From: Anaerolineae bacterium CG2_30_57_67
Lineage (GTDB): Bacteria > Chloroflexota > Anaerolineae > Anaerolineales > Villigracilaceae
Direction of reading: 5' to 3'
Length of the DNA: 56,439 bases
Assembly (NCBI GenBank): GCA_001872455.1
Contig: MNXJ01000053.1
Coordinates: forward strand, 1 to 56,439
Shown: positions 51,334 through 56,439 of the stretch, piece after piece
Numbering within the stretch: the stretch's first letter is position 1
Layout of the letters: the number at the start of each line of letters is the position of its first letter
Notes under the pieces: model-generated
Database searches by the model: none
Told to the model about the DNA's origin: nothing
The model's input: the letters and a program-made list of their open reading frames with translations, nothing else
Made by a program: the position numbers and the translations under genes

Positions 51334-52137
51334 ATGCCCGAACTGCCCGAAGTTGAAACCATTGCCCGTATTCTGCGTCCGGAGTTGATCGGGCGTAGAA
51401 TTGTTGCCGCTCAAGTTTACTGGCCGCGCACCCTGGCTGCGCCTGCCACACCCGCCGAATTTGGCCGCGCACTAAGCGGGGAAACCATCGAATCCGTCAG
51501 CCGCCGGGCCAAATACCTGCTTTTATTGTTCAAGCGCGGCAATTTGCTCATTCACCTGCGTATGAGCGGCGACCTGCGTTTTTTGGCCGCCAGAGAAGCG
51601 CCGGGCAAACATGATCGGTTGACGTTGACACTGGACAACGGACGGATACTGGCCTTCAACGACCCGCGCAAATTTGGGCGTATCTGGTTTCTCAATGACG
51701 CTGCCCCCGTTTTAGGCCGTCTCGGCCCCGAACCACTCGAAGATAACTTCAGCGCCGAATGGCTGTACGCCGCCTTGCAAGCGCGTCACCGCCAATTGAA
51801 ACCGCTCCTGCTCGACCAGACTTTTCTGGCCGGGTTGGGCAACATCTACACCGACGAGGCATTACATTTGGCGGGCTTGCACCCGGCGCGTATTTCCGCT
51901 ACAATTTCAACGCAAGAAGCCGTCCGCCTGCATCAGGCCATTCGCGCCGCGCTGACCGCCGGAATCGACAACAACGGCGCCAGCATTGATTGGGTCTACC
52001 GCGGCGGCAGCTTTCAAAACCACTTTCGTGTCTATGGACGCACCGGCCAGCCCTGCCCGGTCTGTGGCGCGCCCATCCAACGCATCGTCATCGGGCAGCG
52101 CGGAACGCATTTCTGCCCAGCTTGCCAGCTGAGGTAA
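51334..52137 (+). CDS. mutM: Formamidopyrimidine-DNA glycosylase
   Basis: 267 residues. A base-excision enzyme that removes 8-oxoguanine and formamidopyrimidines and cuts the strand. The N-terminus PELPEVETIARILRPELIGR provides the catalytic Pro and Glu. The helix-two-turn-helix is DQTFLAGLGNIYTDEALHLA, and the C-terminal zinc finger is CPVCGAPIQRIVIGQRGTHF followed by CPAC. Two bases after prs, one before the next gene. Confidence 0.95.
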   Translation: MPELPEVETIARILRPELIGRRIVAAQVYWPRTLAAPATPAEFGRALSGETIESVSRRAKYLLLLFKRGNLLIHLRMSGDLRFLAAREAPGKHDRLTLTLDNGRILAFNDPRKFGRIWFLNDAAPVLGRLGPEPLEDNFSAEWLYAALQARHRQLKPLLLDQTFLAGLGNIYTDEALHLAGLHPARISATISTQEAVRLHQAIRAALTAGIDNNGASIDWVYRGGSFQNHFRVYGRTGQPCPVCGAPIQRIVIGQRGTHFCPACQLR

Positions 52138-52138
52138 T

Positions 52139-52912
52139 ATGCAAAACTCCATTTTTTCCATCGTCTTTATTTTGATTGCTGCCGCAGTCGGCTACGCTGT
52201 TGGCATTCTGGCGCGGCGCAAGCAAGATTACGACGAAGCGCAAGCCGCGCCGGTTGCGCCAGCCCCAGTCGCAATCATTGCAGAACAAACTGCGCCCACC
52301 CCTGCGCCGGTTGCCTCACCCGATGACGGGCACACCGCTTTGCGCGTCAGCATAGATAAACATCTCAAATGGTGGCTCGAAATTGATGGCAACCGTCTGG
52401 AAGGAACACCCGACAGCCTGACCCCTGAACAACGTCAACGGCTGGTCACTATTTTGGTACAAATTCGCCCCTGGTTGGAGAATAAACCCGGTGCTCCCGC
52501 CTCATCAGTTTCTCCCGCACCTGCAGTCCCTTCCATTTCGGCAGAGTCCCGGCCGGTGATGGCCCCTGTTCATCCAACACCCGCCGCCCCTGCATCGGAT
52601 GCGCTTTCCACCACCCCGCCGCCGCGCCTCAGCCTTGGCCGCGGATTTCGCTCGGTGTTGGAAACCGAAATTCAGGGCAAAAAAATAGATACCCCGCCGA
52701 TCGTCTCCATCGTCGGTCTGATTGACAATATTTTGCAAAAAAATATCGCCAACACCCCGCTGGCCGCGCGCAATATCAAGTTGGAAGAAAGCGCCACAGG
52801 CGAAGTGCTGGTGCTGATTGGCATCACCCGCCAACCGCTCGAAGCCGTCCCTGATACTCAAGTCAAAGCCGCCATTCAACAGGCGATTGCAGAATTTAAT
52901 CAAAGCAAATAG
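52139..52912 (+). CDS. Hypothetical membrane-anchored protein
   Basis: 257 residues. One N-terminal helix (SIFSIVFILIAAAVGYAVGI, residues 4-23), then low-complexity Ala/Pro segments (about 35-60 and 115-165) around a small domain (HTALRVSIDKHLKWWLEIDG...), and a C-terminal globular part with DTPPIVSIVGLIDNILQKNI. No family recognised. The alternating Pro/Ala linkers suggest an extended protein anchored in the membrane. Last gene before a strong terminator. Confidence 0.8.
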   Translation: MQNSIFSIVFILIAAAVGYAVGILARRKQDYDEAQAAPVAPAPVAIIAEQTAPTPAPVASPDDGHTALRVSIDKHLKWWLEIDGNRLEGTPDSLTPEQRQRLVTILVQIRPWLENKPGAPASSVSPAPAVPSISAESRPVMAPVHPTPAAPASDALSTTPPPRLSLGRGFRSVLETEIQGKKIDTPPIVSIVGLIDNILQKNIANTPLAARNIKLEESATGEVLVLIGITRQPLEAVPDTQVKAAIQQAIAEFNQSK

Positions 52913-52941
52913 CGAACCCACTGCAAAAAGTAAAATTTTCG

Positions 52942-52992
52942 GTAACTGCTTATTTCGTAAAACGGTAACGACATAAGCAGTTACGTTTTTTT
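52942..52992 (+). terminator. Terminator before fmt
   Basis: GTAACTGCTTAT (52942-52953) is the complement of ATAAGCAGTTAC (52973-52984), and seven T follow at 52986-52992. It ends the string of genes that begins at 48936. Confidence 0.88.
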
Positions 52993-53029
52993 GCGCCAAA
53001 CCGCGCAACCCTTGTGCTAGAATTACCGC

Positions 53030-53953
53030 ATGTCTCATACACGCATCGTTTTTATGGGTTCGCCCGACTTCGCCGTGCCGATTTTGCGCCGTCTGGCCGC
53101 AGAATATGCCGTCGTCGGCGTGGTCACCCAGCCCGACCGGGCGGCGGGGCGCGGGCAAACGCTCCAGGCGCCGCCGGTCAAACGCGCCGCGCAGGAATTG
53201 GGGATTGATGTGATGCAGCCGGAGCGTCTGCGCCAACCCGAAGCGATGGAACGCCTGCGAGCCTGGGCGCCCGACCTGGTGGTGGTGGCCGCTTTCGGGC
53301 AAATTCTCAAACCCGAAGCGCTGGAACTGCCCCGTTTTGGCTGTCTCAACGTTCACGCCTCGCTTTTGCCACGCTGGCGCGGCGCGGCGCCCATTCAGGC
53401 CGCCGTTTTGGCCGGGGACGCCGAAAGCGGTGTGACCATTATGAAAATGGAAGCCGGGCTGGATACCGGGCCGATTCTGCTGCAGCGGGCAATCGCCCTC
53501 AGCAAACAGGAAACCGGCGGCAGCCTGTTCGAGACGCTCTCCGCGCTGGGGGCGAATCTGCTGCTGGAGGCGATTCCGCCTTACCTGCGCGGGGAACTGC
53601 TCCCCCGGCCTCAACCGGCTGAGGGCGTCACCTACGCCGCCATGCTCAAAAAAGAAGACGGCCTGCTCGACTTCACCCGCCCCGCCGAAGAATTGGAACG
53701 CCGCGCGCGCGCCATGTTCCCCTGGCCGGGCGCATTTTTTCTGTGGCGCGGCGCCCCGCTGAAGGTACTGCGCGCGCATGTCGCGCCCGCCGCCCGCCGC
53801 GCCGCGCCGGGAACGCCCGTCATCACCGGCGGCCTGCCCGCCCTGCACACTGCCACCGATTTGTTCGTTTTGGATGAACTGCAACCCGCCGGAAAAAGAC
53901 CCATGCCCGGCAAAGCCTTTTTGGCGGGAATCAAGAACTGGGAAAACGATTAA
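53030..53953 (+). CDS. fmt: Methionyl-tRNA formyltransferase
   Basis: 307 residues. It formylates initiator Met-tRNA. N-terminal domain has RIVFMGSPDFAVPILRRLAA, and the folate-binding catalytic region is LNVHASLLPRWRGAAPIQAA. The C-terminal OB-like domain begins near residue 205. There is no Shine-Dalgarno site; a -10-like TAGAAT at 53018-53023 ends 6 bases before the ATG, which suits a leaderless mRNA. Followed by glpK after 12 bp. Confidence 0.94.
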   Translation: MSHTRIVFMGSPDFAVPILRRLAAEYAVVGVVTQPDRAAGRGQTLQAPPVKRAAQELGIDVMQPERLRQPEAMERLRAWAPDLVVVAAFGQILKPEALELPRFGCLNVHASLLPRWRGAAPIQAAVLAGDAESGVTIMKMEAGLDTGPILLQRAIALSKQETGGSLFETLSALGANLLLEAIPPYLRGELLPRPQPAEGVTYAAMLKKEDGLLDFTRPAEELERRARAMFPWPGAFFLWRGAPLKVLRAHVAPAARRAAPGTPVITGGLPALHTATDLFVLDELQPAGKRPMPGKAFLAGIKNWEND

Positions 53954-53965
53954 GGAGTCATAATC

Positions 53966-55444
<1,479 letters not shown>

Positions 55445-56080
55445 ATGGCCGCGCAAAAATTTTATGTAGTTTGGGCCGGACGAAAAACCGGCGTTTTCAC
55501 CCGCTGGAGCGAATGCGCTTTGCAGGTCAACGGTTTTGCCGGGGCGCGCTACAAAGCCTTCGCCACGCTGCGCGAGGCCGACCAGGCTTTCAAAGATGGC
55601 GCAGAAGCGCACATTCACCTCGTCGCGCGGCGCGAGCCTGCGCCTGCCGCGCCCGACCAACCGTCTGCCAGCGCGCCAGTTGCGGAAAGTTACTGTGTGG
55701 ACGCCTCCTGCCCCGGCAACCCCGGCCCGGTCGAATATCAGTGCGTGCGCACGGCGACGGGTGAAAAAATCTTCCATCTCGGCCCGCTGGCGGGCGGCAG
55801 CAACAACATTGGCGAATTTCTCGCCATTGTCCACGCTCTGGCGATGATGCAAAAAACTGGTGAGACTCTGCCCATTTACAGCGACTCGCGGACTGCCGCC
55901 GCCTGGGTGCGCGCCAAAAAATGCCGCACAAAAATTGCGCGCCACGAATACAACCGTCCGCTGTTTGAACTGGTGGAACGCGCCGAGGCCTGGCTGGCGG
56001 CCAACACCTACCCCAATAAAATTCTCAAATGGGATACCGTTCACTGGGGCGAAATCCCCGCTGATTTCGGACGGAAATAA
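55445..56080 (+). CDS. Ribonuclease HI with N-terminal viroplasmin-type domain
   Basis: 211 residues. Residues 3-55 (KFYVVWAGRKTGVFTRWSEC) form the caulimovirus-like hybrid-binding domain of eukaryote-type RNase H1. A linker rich in Ala/Pro follows, then the RNase H fold (about 80-205) with VDASCPGNPGP, the acidic residue in NNIGEFLAIVHAL and YSDSRTAAAWV as catalytic carboxylates. It removes RNA from RNA-DNA hybrids. The ATG directly abuts the glpK stop, with no ribosome-binding site, so translation may be coupled. Confidence 0.88.
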   Translation: MAAQKFYVVWAGRKTGVFTRWSECALQVNGFAGARYKAFATLREADQAFKDGAEAHIHLVARREPAPAAPDQPSASAPVAESYCVDASCPGNPGPVEYQCVRTATGEKIFHLGPLAGGSNNIGEFLAIVHALAMMQKTGETLPIYSDSRTAAAWVRAKKCRTKIARHEYNRPLFELVERAEAWLAANTYPNKILKWDTVHWGEIPADFGRK

Positions 56081-56292
56081 ATGCAAATTCGGCACGGTTC
56101 AAAAAAGGTTAAAAAGGGGTCACAGCAGCTTTACAAATTATGCCATGGACTGTTGCCGGGTACAAACGAAGTAGCCCGGCAGAGCGGGTAAGTAATGCAG
56201 ATTTAATAAAATTCTTCAAAGGGGTAAGCGCCTTCTTTAAGGTTAGGTCTGATAAACTTGGTGGTAAAACCAGTCCGTGAGGAGTAGTGCAG
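56081..56292 (+). other. Gap between RNase H gene and transposase, probable insertion sequence end
   Basis: No gene seen. GCCGGG (56155-56160) and CCCGGC (56175-56180) can pair. The stretch probably contains the left end of the insertion sequence whose transposase starts at 56293, but its exact terminal inverted repeat cannot be fixed because the other end is outside the window. Confidence 0.4.
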
Positions 56293-56439
56293 ATGAAACA
56301 GTTTTACAGCCAAGAAATAGAGAAAATCATGAGAAAGTATTATGTCACGCTTTCAGAAAAAGATCGGCGTCGCTATGCAGGCGTGGAGGCGTTAAAATTG
56401 GGTGTTGGCGGCCAGGGTTATATCGCCAAAGTGTTGGGT
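56293..56439 (+). CDS. ISAzo13-type transposase, N-terminal part (partial)
   Basis: 49 codons before the window ends. The sequence VTLSEKDRRRYAGVEALKLG and VGGQGYIAKVLG is the N-terminal start of ISAzo13-family (ISAzo13-like DDE) transposases as I recall them. Start preceded by GTGAGGAGTAGTGCAG. The gene is cut by the window edge, so intactness cannot be judged. Confidence 0.7.
   Translation, partial: MKQFYSQEIEKIMRKYYVTLSEKDRRRYAGVEALKLGVGGQGYIAKVLG

Overview
The window looks like a bacterial chromosome segment of Chloroflexota type, most likely Anaerolineae. This assignment rests on remembered protein resemblance and gene mix, not on a search. Supporting points are the intact tuf/S10/spc/alpha ribosomal cluster, a set of zinc-binding ribosomal proteins (S4, S14, L24, L36), a one-chain pyruvate:ferredoxin oxidoreductase, biotin-dependent acyl-CoA carboxylase and 2-oxoacid:ferredoxin oxidoreductase genes, and family 39 membrane glycosyltransferases. 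No rRNA, tRNA or CRISPR array was seen.

Layout. 1-17.2 kb (+): tuf end, rpsJ, a structured 222-bp spacer, rplC through rplO, secY, adk, map, rpmJ, rpsM, rpsK, rpsD, rpoA, rplQ, truA, rplM, rpsI. 17.3-26.8 kb: mazG (+), a PAS-GAF-GAF-GGDEF sensor (-), upp (-), a YczE-like membrane protein (-), an rlmI-like methyltransferase (+), a small membrane protein (-), a radical SAM protein (-), then a degraded patch where a truncated anion permease and a truncated ferredoxin-type gene meet head to head, followed by a frameshifted gene. 26.8-27.8 kb: a short palindromic insertion flanked by 8-bp direct repeats, then rpsU-infA behind a promoter and a leader terminator. 27.8-34.4 kb: a DHOD-like gene and nifJ, a NUDIX hydrolase, a LysM lipoprotein (all -), and an unknown small gene (+).

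34.4-45.5 kb (-) is one long tightly packed gene string: acyl-CoA dehydrogenase, glycosyltransferase, zinc alcohol dehydrogenase-like protein, second glycosyltransferase, small membrane protein, acyl-CoA carboxyltransferase, biotin carboxylase, biotin carrier, CYTH protein. 46.0-52.9 kb (+), divergent from it, carries a four-subunit 2-oxoacid:ferredoxin oxidoreductase, the B12 subunit of methylmalonyl-CoA mutase, meaB, prs, mutM and an anchored protein. Together the two arms contain most of a route from branched-chain 2-oxoacids through acyl-CoA and propionyl-CoA to succinyl-CoA; the mutase large subunit and the epimerase are not in the window. 53.0-56.1 kb (+): fmt, glpK, an RNase HI with a viroplasmin-like N-terminus; the window ends inside an ISAzo13-type transposase gene.

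The most unexpected non-coding structure is a set of short tandem repeats with 7- or 8-base periods lying at or just after stop codons inside operons (15488-15515, 23665-23708, 35612-35706, 37231-37310); in two cases the repeat itself supplies the stop codon. Also notable are the MITE-like element at 26916-27043, the deletion scar near 25980, the leader terminator before rpsU-infA, and the leader between rpsJ and rplC.
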